Below, one piece after another: positions 7,575 to 15,476 of a stretch of 64,000 nt of DNA. Within the stretch, counting starts at the first letter, position 1, and every line of letters starts with the position of its first letter. Source of the stretch: Eubacterium uniforme (GTDB lineage Bacteria > Bacillota > Clostridia > Lachnospirales > Lachnospiraceae); the NCBI RefSeq assembly GCF_900167115.1, contig NZ_FUXZ01000015.1:1-64000 (forward strand), written 5' to 3'. The position numbers and the translations under genes were made by a program. The notes beneath the pieces are model-generated. The model worked only from the letters and a program-made list of their open reading frames with translations, did not search any database and was not told the origin of the DNA.

Positions 7575-7594
7575 AATTCAGTATTATCGATTAA

Positions 7595-7614
7595 GACAAA
7601 TCGGAAGTTGTCGA
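7595..7614 (+). repeat. Inverted repeat, left copy
   Basis: This 20-base spacer sequence matches the reverse complement of 9580-9599 at 18 positions. Together the two frame the nuclease gene and two small genes (7640-9560). Part of it, AAATCGG with flanking ATTAAGA, also recurs near 8740. Confidence 0.55.
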
Positions 7615-7639
7615 ACTGACACATTAGAAAGGATTATAT

Positions 7640-8719
7640 ATGAGTGAGTTGATTAAGGTTGATAATGAATATAAGGAGTGGATTACCGGAATATCTACTG
7701 ATTTTAGAAAAAGCCAAATCAGAGCTTCTATGAAGATAAATGATGAAATGCTAAGATTTTATTGGAAACTTGGTAAGGGTATTTCATCTATGAGTGAACA
7801 ATTCGGATATGGAATGGGCTTTTATAAAACGGTAAGTGACGATTTGAAATCCATTTTGCCAGATGTGAAATCATTTTCTCCAACTAATTTGAAATATATG
7901 AGATACTTTTATGAGATGTATCCTGATGCAGTGATTTATCCTCAGGTTGAGGACGAATTGATTACAGATGCAAATCGTCCCCAAGTTGGGGATGATTTAC
8001 AAATCATTTTTAGAATTCCATGGGGACATAACAAAATAATACTTGATAAATGCAAAGGAAATTCTGCAAAGGCATTGTTTTATATCAGAAAAACTATTGA
8101 AAACAATTGGTCAAGAGATGTTTTACTAAACTTTTTAGGAACGGATTTGTATGAACGCCAGGGCAAAGCAATAACTAACTTTTCTAATACACTTCCGATA
8201 GAACAGAGCGATTTAGCACAAGCGATTACAAAGGATCCATATAATTTTGATTTTTTGACTTTGCGTGAAAGGTATGATGAAAAGGAACTAAAGGATGCGC
8301 TTATAGAGAAAGTTAATAATTTCCTTATGGAGTTAGGTACTGGCTTTGCTTATATGGGCAAGGAAGTGAGAATTGAGGTAGGAGATACTGAAAAATTTAT
8401 AGACATATTATTTTACAATACTCAAAGGCATTGCTATGTTGTTGTAGAAATAAAGACAGGAAAATTTGATTCTTCATATGCAGGTCAACTGGGAACTTAT
8501 GTTGTGGCTGTTAATCATCAGATGAAAACAGAAGCGGATAATCCTACTTTGGGACTTCTGATTTGTAAAGATATGGATAAAGTAGAAGCCCAATATGCAT
8601 TAGAATCTACTAGCCAGCCACTTGGTATTTCCAGTTATGAATTATCAAAACTTATACCAGAAGAGTTCAGAGGTAGTATGCCTACTATTGAAGAGATTGA
8701 GGCTGAATTAAATGAATAA
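7640..8719 (+). CDS. YhcG/DUF1016-type PDDEXK nuclease-domain protein
   Basis: The 359-residue protein has an N-terminal DUF1016 helical region (about 10-180) and a C-terminal PDDEXK nuclease-like core. The likely active-site acids are Asp255 in KFIDILF and Glu270/Lys272 in VVVEIKTGKF, matching D...ExK. YhcG-family proteins are predicted nucleases linked to mobile DNA, recombination or defence. A 5'-AGAAAGGA ribosome binding site precedes the ATG. It stands alone between methyltransferase and small orphan genes and is framed by a short inverted repeat, consistent with acquisition as a unit. Confidence 0.88.
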   Translation: MSELIKVDNEYKEWITGISTDFRKSQIRASMKINDEMLRFYWKLGKGISSMSEQFGYGMGFYKTVSDDLKSILPDVKSFSPTNLKYMRYFYEMYPDAVIYPQVEDELITDANRPQVGDDLQIIFRIPWGHNKIILDKCKGNSAKALFYIRKTIENNWSRDVLLNFLGTDLYERQGKAITNFSNTLPIEQSDLAQAITKDPYNFDFLTLRERYDEKELKDALIEKVNNFLMELGTGFAYMGKEVRIEVGDTEKFIDILFYNTQRHCYVVVEIKTGKFDSSYAGQLGTYVVAVNHQMKTEADNPTLGLLICKDMDKVEAQYALESTSQPLGISSYELSKLIPEEFRGSMPTIEEIEAELNE

Positions 8720-8767
8720 CTTACAGTTTGTTGAATTAAGATAAATCGGGATTTATAGGGATAGGTT

Positions 8768-9220
8768 ATGAAAGTTAAAAGTATTATAAAAAAAGGAATA
8801 GAAGTTTCCAACGATGATTTTTATCTTATAGAGCCAGAATTATTTCTAGAGCTTAATAATGTAAAGGATAAGCCGGATTTTGTTACTGTATTTATAGAGT
8901 TATCTTCTTGGAAAGGAACATCATTACGAAGTGGCGTATGGACATATTATGAAGCCACACACAAAGATCAAGTTGAAGCGGTTATCAAGTATCTTCAGAA
9001 ATATTCGTTAGGCGAAGAAATATGCAGGATGTATTCTTTAGGGAATCACGATTATTGTGATGAAAAGTACCAAGATGTTTTTGAGTATCCGAAAGAATGG
9101 ATTAAAGAGTCGGAAATTATAGATAAATGGATTTTTGAAAATGAAGAAAATATAATCGCATATATGCAAGAAATAGTTAGAAAAAATAGAGTCTATTTTG
9201 AACAATTATTTCAGGATTAA
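8768..9220 (+). CDS. Small protein of unknown function, immunity-like
   Basis: This 150-residue acidic soluble protein is not recognised. It contains a compact conserved-looking core (RSGVWTYYEAT, then YSLGNHDY and YPKEWIKESEIIDKW). No signal peptide, membrane segment or metal motif is seen. Only a weak AGGGATAGG signal precedes the ATG. Neighbouring genes are also small and singly arranged, so an immunity-type role is possible but unproven. Confidence 0.6.
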   Translation: MKVKSIIKKGIEVSNDDFYLIEPELFLELNNVKDKPDFVTVFIELSSWKGTSLRSGVWTYYEATHKDQVEAVIKYLQKYSLGEEICRMYSLGNHDYCDEKYQDVFEYPKEWIKESEIIDKWIFENEENIIAYMQEIVRKNRVYFEQLFQD

Positions 9221-9239
9221 GGAGTAAAGAAACTATCTT

Positions 9240-9560
9240 ATGTATGAGGAAATATTAATGGCATGTAAGGAATGGATTTATAATATTCAAATTTTATATG
9301 CGGATAAACTGGATATTGATATAGAGGTAGATAATGCGAAAGAATTGGTAGTGAATATAGATTCAGATAATTATTTAGGTCAGTTATGCATATCAGGACC
9401 TGATTTTCGGCCATACAATTTTGTTGAATTTACCATTCTAGATATTAATCAAGATATTGGAAAAGTGCCAGCATTTTGGTATGGAGATAAAGAAGGAAAT
9501 GCTGCTCAAGAGATTATTGATAATCTAAATATTGGGCTTGAGTTATTATTACAAGAATAA
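9240..9560 (+). CDS. Small acidic protein of unknown function
   Basis: This 106-residue protein is rich in Asp and Glu and has alternating hydrophobic strands (IDIEVDNAKELVVNI, FVEFTILDI). It has no membrane or signal sequence. AAGGAGTAAAG lies 10 bases before the ATG. The 19-base gap after the previous gene suggests joint transcription with it. The fold and role are unknown. Confidence 0.55.
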   Translation: MYEEILMACKEWIYNIQILYADKLDIDIEVDNAKELVVNIDSDNYLGQLCISGPDFRPYNFVEFTILDINQDIGKVPAFWYGDKEGNAAQEIIDNLNIGLELLLQE

Positions 9561-9579
9561 ATATAGTCGAGACAATGAC

Positions 9580-9599
9580 TCAACAACTTCCAATTTGTC
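9580..9599 (-). repeat. Inverted repeat, right copy
   Basis: Read on the minus strand this is 18/20 identical to 7595-7614. It lies 20 bases after the stop codon of the small gene at 9240. Confidence 0.55.
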
Positions 9600-9654
9600 G
9601 GAATGAAGCGAATAGTTTTAGATGCTTTATGCGTAACCAAATGAAGGGGGAATT

Positions 9655-10164
9655 ATGTCAGCCTTTTATGAATATTTTAAGAATATAGATGGAAAAACAG
9701 CGTTTCTGGCAGGTCTTGTATCAACATTGGCAGATCAAACATTATGTGAAATACTCCCTAAATATTGGGCTGTAGAAGCGGATATTTTTGAAGCGAATAA
9801 AGACAATTTGGTATCTTCGATAAAAGAACGAATGAGGAAATATGATAGTGAAGTCTCCGGATTAATTGATAATTTGCAGTTTGAAATTGTGGAGAGTATG
9901 GTTGATTTTGAGCAAATGACTCATTCACTTTTTGATTCATACAAGTGTAATCATTCTGATAAAGAAAGTGAGTGCATTAAATATTTCTTAGGTGGTTCTC
10001 GCCTTCAAATTGGTGACATCAAGGCGATTTATAGATTAAAAGAGCCATTAAGTGACGAGTGTGAAAGGTGTTTTTCACATTTCTATACTTACGTTGTTTT
10101 TGATATATTCTTCATTCAATATTCAAATTATATAGTTATGGTTGTTTTTGGTTCTGATGAATAA
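9655..10164 (+). CDS. Protein of unknown function
   Basis: This 169-residue acidic protein has a strong ribosome binding site (AAGGGGG, 5 bases before the ATG). It has two clusters of cysteines (ECIKYF, ECERCF) and an aromatic C-terminus (TYVVFDIFFIQYSNYIVMVVFG) resembling the last strands of a small alpha/beta protein rather than a membrane segment. No family is recognised. Its stop codon overlaps the ATG of the fragment at 10157. Confidence 0.55.
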   Translation: MSAFYEYFKNIDGKTAFLAGLVSTLADQTLCEILPKYWAVEADIFEANKDNLVSSIKERMRKYDSEVSGLIDNLQFEIVESMVDFEQMTHSLFDSYKCNHSDKESECIKYFLGGSRLQIGDIKAIYRLKEPLSDECERCFSHFYTYVVFDIFFIQYSNYIVMVVFGSDE

Positions 10165-10325
10165 TATCGGAAAATTAGAAGAGTTGATAGAAAAAGAAAT
10201 TAATCTTAAGGATTTCACTTTTAATAGAGTTTTTGTAGATGGATATTTCTTGTGAGATGGATCCACATGGAGGATGGAAAGAGATGAAAATCAATATATT
10301 AACAGGAAAGCTTGTTAATAGTTAA
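10157..10325 (+). pseudogene. Decayed gene: short N-terminal part plus frame-shifted C-terminal tail
   Basis: An ATG at 10157, overlapping the previous stop as ATGAATAA, begins a 32-residue frame (GKLEELIEKEINLKDFTFN) that stops at 10255. Another frame continues from about 10245 with DISCEMDPHGG and ends in MKINILTGKLVNS at 10325. The tail is homologous to the fragment at 4283-4408. The gene has therefore lost its middle and its frame. Its family is unknown. Confidence 0.6.
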
Positions 10326-10370
10326 AATAATTGTATCGGAAAGATAATGTCTTGGAAGGGGGAAAGAAAA

Positions 10371-10739
10371 ATGTGGGCAAAATTTGATTTTAATGATCCG
10401 TATGAAGGAGAAATTATTGAAAGTATAAACAATATACCGATTCCTGTTGAGTATATTGACTTTATGAAAAAGCATAATGGCGGCGAAGGAGATACAGGCA
10501 AATCTTGGTTGTTGCTTTATCCTTTTGAAGAATTGGTTGAGATAAACGAAGATTATCAGGAATACCTTAAGGATGGTTTTATCATCGGTTCCAATGGCGG
10601 GGGAGAACTATTTGGAATAAATGGAGACGGAAAGTACTTTATTGTTCCAGATATCGTTGAAGAGGAATATCTTACCGTTATTGGAAATAGCATTGAAAAT
10701 TTGCCGGAAGATATTAATCGATACTGGAGTAACCAGTAG
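10371..10739 (+). CDS. SMI1/KNR4 (SUKH) family protein
   Basis: The 122-residue protein fits the SUKH fold: IPIPVEYIDFMKKHNGGEG near 18-37, LYPFEELVEIN near 50, then FIIGSNGGGELFGI and PDIV. SUKH proteins are widespread immunity proteins against secreted nuclease and deaminase toxins. The ATG at 10371 has GGAAGGGGGAAAG directly upstream; the earlier ATG at 10347 has no such site. No cognate toxin gene is visible in this window, so it would be an orphan immunity gene. Confidence 0.85.
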   Translation: MWAKFDFNDPYEGEIIESINNIPIPVEYIDFMKKHNGGEGDTGKSWLLLYPFEELVEINEDYQEYLKDGFIIGSNGGGELFGINGDGKYFIVPDIVEEEYLTVIGNSIENLPEDINRYWSNQ

Positions 10740-10789
10740 GATATAAAATCAGAAAATAATAGAGTATGAAAATAAATAATCTTATTGTA

Positions 10790-10819
10790 GAAGCGTGCAG
10801 TGGATGTATGCTTCTTTTT
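10790..10819 (+). terminator. Rho-independent terminator
   Basis: GAAGCGTGCA pairs with TGTATGCTTC (with G-T pairs) across a short loop, followed by TTTTTAT. It is a near-copy of the terminator at 2385 and, like it, is followed by a TAGTTGATAGAAAA sequence. Confidence 0.75.
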
Positions 10820-10956
10820 ATATAGTTGATAGAAAAATTTATTTGCAGTTCAATAGTCGATGATAAAATTGAGTATATCGGAATGAGGAATAGTAATTTG
10901 TTTTAGAAGTTATAGGTGGTATGATGAGTGAAGAAAATAATTAAAAAATAAATTGT

Positions 10957-11130
10957 GTGAATTTGAATAATGACATTGAAATGCTTAAAATATGCGGTTA
11001 TGGAATAGCGTTAGCCAATGCCGTTCCAGAAGTGCTGGATATTGCAGATGGCGTAACATTATCAAACGATAAAGATGGTGTAGCTGTATGGTTGAAAGAA
11101 CAATGCTTGTCATTGATTAATGAAATATAA
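10957..11130 (+). pseudogene. C-terminal fragment of a Cof-type HAD phosphatase
   Basis: This frame of about 57 residues contains the family's late motifs: NDIEMLKICGYGIALANAV, then a DG-VTLSND-DGV-WL pattern. The N-terminal DxDxT half is absent upstream, where 10820-10956 holds only non-coding sequence. It is therefore a remnant, not the HAD gene at 58878, which is of a different subtype. The rest of 10740-11205 holds a terminator and no other gene. Confidence 0.8.
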
Positions 11131-11205
11131 GAAAATACTTGAAAATAATTTTAAATTAACTTAACATCTTTTTAGGACGTCCAAATCTTAACAAAGAGGT
11201 GGAAA

Positions 11206-12201
11206 ATGATGAATAAAGAAGAACTTCACAGATTTATTTCAGGTAGCACAGGAAATGAAAGTAATATTTGCCAGATTTTTGCAATTAAAGATGGTGAGAC
11301 TATATATGATGATTGCTGGCATGGATTTAAGTCTGAAGATGCTATGAATGTTAATTCAGTGACTAAAGGTGTAATGTCATTGCTTGCAGGAATTGCTTTG
11401 GATAAAGGATGTATTAAGAGTGTAGATCAGAAGGTGATGGTTTTTTTTCCTGACTATACTGTAAAACGTGGAGAGAAGACTATATATGATGTCACAATCA
11501 GACATCTACTCACAATGACAGCTCCGTATAAGGGAAATTCAGAGCCTTGGAAAAAAGTATGCACCTCAAATGACTTTACTATTGCAACACTTGATTTTCT
11601 TGGTGGTCGTAAAGGGATTACTGGCGAGTTTAGATATGCTACGTTGGGAATCCAGATTTTAGCTGGAATAATAGAGAGAGCAACAGGAGAGAAATGCATA
11701 GATTTCGCCAACAAAAATCTTTTTGAGCTACTGGGACTTCCGGAGCGAATTCCACATGGTGTCAGCTCAAAAGAAGATCAGTTTGATTTCTTCATGAATA
11801 AGAATCCTAGAAAATATGAGTGGTACTCTGATCCTCAGGGCACAATTACGGCCGGATGGGGATTATGCATGTCGGCGAAAGATATGGCTGTAATCGGTGA
11901 ACTTGTTTTGGGTCGCGGGCTTTATGGCGGAAAGAGGATTATTTCCGAAGAATACATAAAAGACATGTTGACAGCTCATATTAAGCTTGGTGAACGTTTT
12001 GGCTTTATGAACTATGGCTACTTATGGTATAAGCCATATGATGATAAAGAGGTATTTGCTGCAATTGGTGACAGCGGAAATATAATCTATGTAAACAAAG
12101 AGGAAAATGTATCTGTGGGAATGACAGGTACTTTCAAACCGAGGATTTTTGACAGGGTTGAATTTATTGAGCAAAAAGTGTTGCCTGCGATTAATGATTG
12201 A
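11206..12201 (+). CDS. Serine hydrolase, class C beta-lactamase/esterase family
   Basis: The 331-residue protein has the beta-lactamase-family nucleophile motif SVTK (Ser51-Lys54), a Tyr motif FRYATLG near 144 in place of YxN, and a late GDSGN near 280 resembling the third box. No signal peptide is present, so it is probably a cytoplasmic esterase or peptidase-like enzyme, not a secreted penicillinase. AAGAGGTGG precedes the ATG. The substrate is unknown. It is a single gene followed by a leader-like region with hairpins. Confidence 0.85.
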   Translation: MMNKEELHRFISGSTGNESNICQIFAIKDGETIYDDCWHGFKSEDAMNVNSVTKGVMSLLAGIALDKGCIKSVDQKVMVFFPDYTVKRGEKTIYDVTIRHLLTMTAPYKGNSEPWKKVCTSNDFTIATLDFLGGRKGITGEFRYATLGIQILAGIIERATGEKCIDFANKNLFELLGLPERIPHGVSSKEDQFDFFMNKNPRKYEWYSDPQGTITAGWGLCMSAKDMAVIGELVLGRGLYGGKRIISEEYIKDMLTAHIKLGERFGFMNYGYLWYKPYDDKEVFAAIGDSGNIIYVNKEENVSVGMTGTFKPRIFDRVEFIEQKVLPAIND

Positions 12202-12240
12202 TTTTGCACGATAAATTGATATTCGTTAGGGAGGATAGAT

Positions 12241-12267
12241 ATGAGAAATCTGACTTGGCTATATTGA
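12241..12267 (+). CDS. Possible 8-residue leader peptide
   Basis: TTAGGGAGGATAGAT gives a very strong ribosome binding site before ATG 12241, but the frame encodes only MRNLTWLY and stops at 12265-12267. Two hairpins follow before the methyltransferase gene. It may be a leader peptide controlling that gene, or the stub of a lost gene. Confidence 0.4.
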   Translation: MRNLTWLY

Positions 12268-12288
12268 AAGAATCGAATGTATAAAACT

Positions 12289-12308
12289 ATGGGACATACG
12301 TGTCCCAT
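12289..12308 (+). promoter_or_regulatory. Stable hairpin with TACG loop in a leader region
   Basis: ATGGGACA and TGTCCCAT pair perfectly around a TACG tetraloop of the stable UNCG class. No T-run follows, so it is not a terminator by itself. Confidence 0.6.
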
Positions 12309-12315
12309 GGCTAAA

Positions 12316-12350
12316 ACAGGGCATTTGCTCACTTTGTGTCCTGTTATTTG
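12316..12350 (+). terminator. Weak terminator or attenuator hairpin
   Basis: ACAGGGCA pairs with TGTCCTGT (one G-T pair) and is followed by TATTTG. It lies 47 bases before the methyltransferase start. It could end the upstream transcript or work with the leader peptide. Confidence 0.45.
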
Positions 12351-12396
12351 ACGGTGAAAAGTTATATGCTTAATACCGCAAAGGAGATTGTAAAAA

Positions 12397-13152
12397 ATGG
12401 CTAAACAGAATATTTTTGATAACGAGATTTTTTTTGAGGGGTATAAGACTATAAGGGATAAGGAAGGTAATGCAAATGATCTTTTTGAGATACCAGCTCT
12501 TTTTTCATTGCTTCCTGATCTTAAGGGCAAAAGTGTATTAGATCTTGGATGTGGCTTTGGTGAGCACTGTGTAGAGTTTATAAATAAAGGTGCTTCTAGG
12601 GTTGTTGGAATTGATATATCGGAGAAAATGCTTGGAGTTGCTAGAAAGGAAAACCCCCATTCGGCGATTAGCTATATGCTTCTTCCAATTGAGGATATTG
12701 AGAAGGTGGAAGGTAAGTTTGATGTAGTAATAAGTTCTCTTGCACTTCATTATGTGGAGGATTTTGAGGGTGTGGTTAAAAAAATCCATGACAAGCTAAA
12801 TGTGGATGGGTACTTTATTTTTTCACAGGAAAATCCTATCAATACTACTTATAGTGGAGAAATCCCTCGTTGGACCAAGGATGAGAATGGTAAGAAGCTC
12901 TATGTTAATCTTGCTAACTATGCCAGAGAAGGAGAGCGAGAGTCTGAGTGGTTTATCGAAGGTATAAAGAAATATCATCGAATGTTTTCAACCATTGTAA
13001 ATACCCTGAGCGAAAATGGTTTTATTATAGAAAAGATGATAGAACCTATTCCTACAGATGAGATATTAAAGAGGTTCCCTGATCAGGATGACCTTTTCCA
13101 TAAACCAGATTTTCTTTTGGTCAAATCAAAACGTGGTTGTATGATATCATAA
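12397..13152 (+). CDS. Class I SAM-dependent methyltransferase
   Basis: This 251-residue enzyme binds S-adenosylmethionine through VLDLGCGFGEH at about 47-57 and VVGIDIS near 70. The post-core motif SSLALHYVEDF is typical of small-molecule methyltransferases. CAAAGGAG precedes the ATG. The substrate is unknown. It is distinct from the enzyme at 6810. The last codons overlap an alternative frame of the next gene, whose real start lies at 13188. Confidence 0.85.
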   Translation: MAKQNIFDNEIFFEGYKTIRDKEGNANDLFEIPALFSLLPDLKGKSVLDLGCGFGEHCVEFINKGASRVVGIDISEKMLGVARKENPHSAISYMLLPIEDIEKVEGKFDVVISSLALHYVEDFEGVVKKIHDKLNVDGYFIFSQENPINTTYSGEIPRWTKDENGKKLYVNLANYAREGERESEWFIEGIKKYHRMFSTIVNTLSENGFIIEKMIEPIPTDEILKRFPDQDDLFHKPDFLLVKSKRGCMIS

Positions 13153-13187
13153 AGATAACAGAAAAACTTGAAAAGGAAGGTGAAAAA

Positions 13188-13685
13188 ATGGATAGTTTTG
13201 TAGATGCTTTATTGTCACAAAAGACAGATAAAATCCCTGATGAATATGATTGGTTCGCACCACTTCTTGGTGATTGGGATTGTGATTATTATGATGAATT
13301 GAACGGACAGAAAAGATATGTAAAAGGCGAATGGATTTTTAGAAGAGTTCTTGAAGGCGCAGGAATTCAAGATGTTTTCATTTTCCCTTCGCGAGCAACT
13401 AAGGAGTCTGCACCACAGCCTGATGGTGAATACGGTTCTTCTTTACGTATGTTCAATCATTTTGAGAATTGTTATGACGTTGTTTATACATGCGATTACT
13501 GCATGAAGAGACTTCGTTTTACAAAAGAAGGTGATAAACTTATCGGCAAAGTGCTGGATGATGAGAATTCATATTGGATATTTTCTGAGATAACAGCAAA
13601 TAGTTTTAAATGGGAAAATGTAATGATTATTGATGATGGCACACGTATTCAAGATTGTGAAATTCATGGAAAACGTGTGAAGTAA
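13188..13685 (+). CDS. DUF1579-like protein
   Basis: The 165-residue protein contains LLGDWDCDYYDE near 26-37 and WIFRRVLEGAGIQDVFIFPSR, the pattern of a lipocalin-like DUF1579 domain that begins with a G-W motif. No enzymatic residues are evident. The ATG at 13188 has GGAAGGTG upstream. An ATG at 13137 in the same frame has no ribosome binding site and lies within the preceding gene. Transcription with the methyltransferase is likely because the gap is 35 bases. Confidence 0.7.
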   Translation: MDSFVDALLSQKTDKIPDEYDWFAPLLGDWDCDYYDELNGQKRYVKGEWIFRRVLEGAGIQDVFIFPSRATKESAPQPDGEYGSSLRMFNHFENCYDVVYTCDYCMKRLRFTKEGDKLIGKVLDDENSYWIFSEITANSFKWENVMIIDDGTRIQDCEIHGKRVK

Positions 13686-13713
13686 ATATGGAAAAGGAGA
13701 TTCTATTGAAATA

Positions 13714-14214
13714 ATGAAGATAATTAATTTGAGTGAAAAAAAAGACAAGTCAACAAAAAGAGTCTCCTTATGTTATAAGTTGGAGGCTATAATAGGAAAT
13801 TATCATTTAGCTGGAGCGGGATTAGATGATATTGAAACATTGTACTATGATTCTGATATGGGAATAGATGATGCTATATCATTATCGAAAGATAAGATAG
13901 TTGCATATTTTCTGGAAAACGAAAGTTTTGCATTTGTGCGAATGGATTTGCTGACGAAACTAAAAGCGGATACAGAAGAATTTGATATAAAATATATCCC
14001 TGTTAAAAATTTTGAGACGGAAGTTTTGAATAAGGAATTGTTAGAAGAGTATTTTGATAAATCTAGAAAAATAGAATGGATTGATGATGATTTTATGAAC
14101 GATGATAGTATCGAATTTGATTATGAAGCTTTTGAAATCATAGAAAGTGGAATTAAGTACTTGAATCCAAAACATTTTTCAGTGAATCAATTAATTTCGT
14201 CGTTGAATGCATAG
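13714..14214 (+). CDS. Protein of unknown function
   Basis: This 166-residue acidic soluble protein is unrecognised. The N-terminal part (YKLEAIIGNYHLAGAGLDD) looks like a mixed alpha/beta fold and the C-terminal third is strongly acidic (EWIDDDFMNDDSIEFDYEAFE). The ribosome binding site AAAAGGAG lies about 13 bases before the ATG, longer than usual. It is probably another orphan immunity-like gene. Confidence 0.55.
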   Translation: MKIINLSEKKDKSTKRVSLCYKLEAIIGNYHLAGAGLDDIETLYYDSDMGIDDAISLSKDKIVAYFLENESFAFVRMDLLTKLKADTEEFDIKYIPVKNFETEVLNKELLEEYFDKSRKIEWIDDDFMNDDSIEFDYEAFEIIESGIKYLNPKHFSVNQLISSLNA

Positions 14215-14256
14215 CGGGATAAATTCAGAATTTTTAAAAATGTGAGGAAAATGGAT

Positions 14257-14772
14257 ATGGAGAGAATTCAATTTAAATATCATCCGAATATTTATGATGA
14301 TGATATTCTTGTTCGTAAAACAGATATTTGTCAGTGTTGTGGAAAACAAGTAAATGAATACATAGAGCATCTTTATACAGCAGAAGAAGTTGACTGTATT
14401 TGTTTACAATGTGTAAGTAATGGGATGGCAGCAAAAAAGTTTGATGCAGAATTTGTTTCATACGCAGATCATGTTAGTGATCCTGAAAAATGGGATGAGT
14501 TATTTCATAGAACTCCTGGATATTTGGGATGGCAGGATGATTATTGGCTTGCATGTTGTGATGACTATTGTCAGTATTTGGGACGTGTTGGAATTGCAGA
14601 ATTAGATAAACTAGGAATCAAAGATGAAGTGTTACGAGAATATGTTCAGCGTGATGATGCATATTCTCTTGAAGATGTTGAGAAATATTTGTATAAAGAT
14701 GGAGATATGTCTGGATATTTATTTAAATGTATTCATTGTGGAAAATATCATCTATGGGTGGATGCAAACTGA
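14257..14772 (+). CDS. CbrC family protein
   Basis: The 171-residue protein matches the CbrC (UPF0167) family: FKYHPN at the start, a C-x-CC motif at 25-28, CICLQC at 47-52 and AAKKFDAEF just after. A second C-x2-C pair at the end (FKCIHCGKYHLW) suggests bound zinc. CbrC is named for colicin E2 tolerance; its molecular role is not settled. ATG 14257 is chosen because GAGG lies 9 bases upstream; ATG 14251 and GTG 14242 are also in frame. Confidence 0.85.
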   Translation: MERIQFKYHPNIYDDDILVRKTDICQCCGKQVNEYIEHLYTAEEVDCICLQCVSNGMAAKKFDAEFVSYADHVSDPEKWDELFHRTPGYLGWQDDYWLACCDDYCQYLGRVGIAELDKLGIKDEVLREYVQRDDAYSLEDVEKYLYKDGDMSGYLFKCIHCGKYHLWVDAN

Positions 14773-14835
14773 TATAAATGAAAATGGTAATTGTTTTACA
14801 TTTGGGGATAGAGAATAAACAAATCGGAGTTTTTT

Positions 14836-15291
14836 ATGAGATTAAAGAGTATAAATATTTTTTCTGATTATTTAGGAGATGAAAATAAGACTAAATCGTG
14901 TACTAAAATATTAAGGAATGATTCTGATTTTTTAGATTATGTTTTTTCTGTCAAAACAAAATATATTAATAATTCATATTTACGACAACTTAATATATGT
15001 TGTAGTCCGTTTGTAAAAGAGATTTGTGTTAGACATTGTTTTACTGAAGGATATCCAGAAATAGTTATTCCATTTGATTATTCAAAATATAGTGATATGA
15101 GTGAAGATGAAAGAGATAAATATTGGATAGATACTATTGAGAAAGTATTTACATATCTTGGTCCAAGGATGAATTGTCAGGATGATAAGCTAAAAGAATA
15201 TATTTCGTACTTATATGAAAGTGATATAAAGATATATAAACAAACAGTTAATGAAGCATATAAAAAATGGAGGAGTTATGAAAGGGAATAG
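14836..15291 (+). CDS. Protein of unknown function
   Basis: This 151-residue soluble protein is not recognised. It contains several Cys residues (NICCSPFVKEICVRHCF) that could bind metal but are not in a known pattern. CGGAG lies just before the ATG, inside an AAATCGG sequence that recurs in other spacers of the island. Its last codons overlap the start of the small membrane protein at 15278, so the two are translationally coupled. Confidence 0.55.
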   Translation: MRLKSINIFSDYLGDENKTKSCTKILRNDSDFLDYVFSVKTKYINNSYLRQLNICCSPFVKEICVRHCFTEGYPEIVIPFDYSKYSDMSEDERDKYWIDTIEKVFTYLGPRMNCQDDKLKEYISYLYESDIKIYKQTVNEAYKKWRSYERE

Positions 15292-15445
15292 AGTTTGGAT
15301 AGCAATGTTAATCATGGGTATATGTTTCATTGTTACTGGTCTTATACAAATATACTGGAAGAATTATATTTTGTCAGTATGGCAGATTATTATGGGAATA
15401 GTTGAAATTATACTTGCATTAATACAACGGAAAAGTGAAAAATAA
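15278..15445 (+). CDS. Small membrane protein
   Basis: The 55-residue product has two hydrophobic segments (about 5-23 and 28-47) and a basic C-terminus. TGGAGGAG precedes the ATG at 15278 and lies within the end of the preceding gene. Function is unknown. Confidence 0.55.
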   Translation: MKGNRVWIAMLIMGICFIVTGLIQIYWKNYILSVWQIIMGIVEIILALIQRKSEK

Positions 15446-15476
15446 TAACAAATCAATAATTAGTAGAGGTAACAAA

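Noticed and set aside
12241-12350. Erm-type antibiotic-resistance leader
   Set aside because: The downstream methyltransferase has the small-molecule type core, not the rRNA methylase pattern, so a resistance attenuator cannot be claimed.
12087-12530. A 147-codon minus-strand open frame across the end of the serine hydrolase gene and the leader region
   Set aside because: It overlaps two well-supported + strand genes, has no ribosome binding site and its codons mirror the coding pattern of the other strand.
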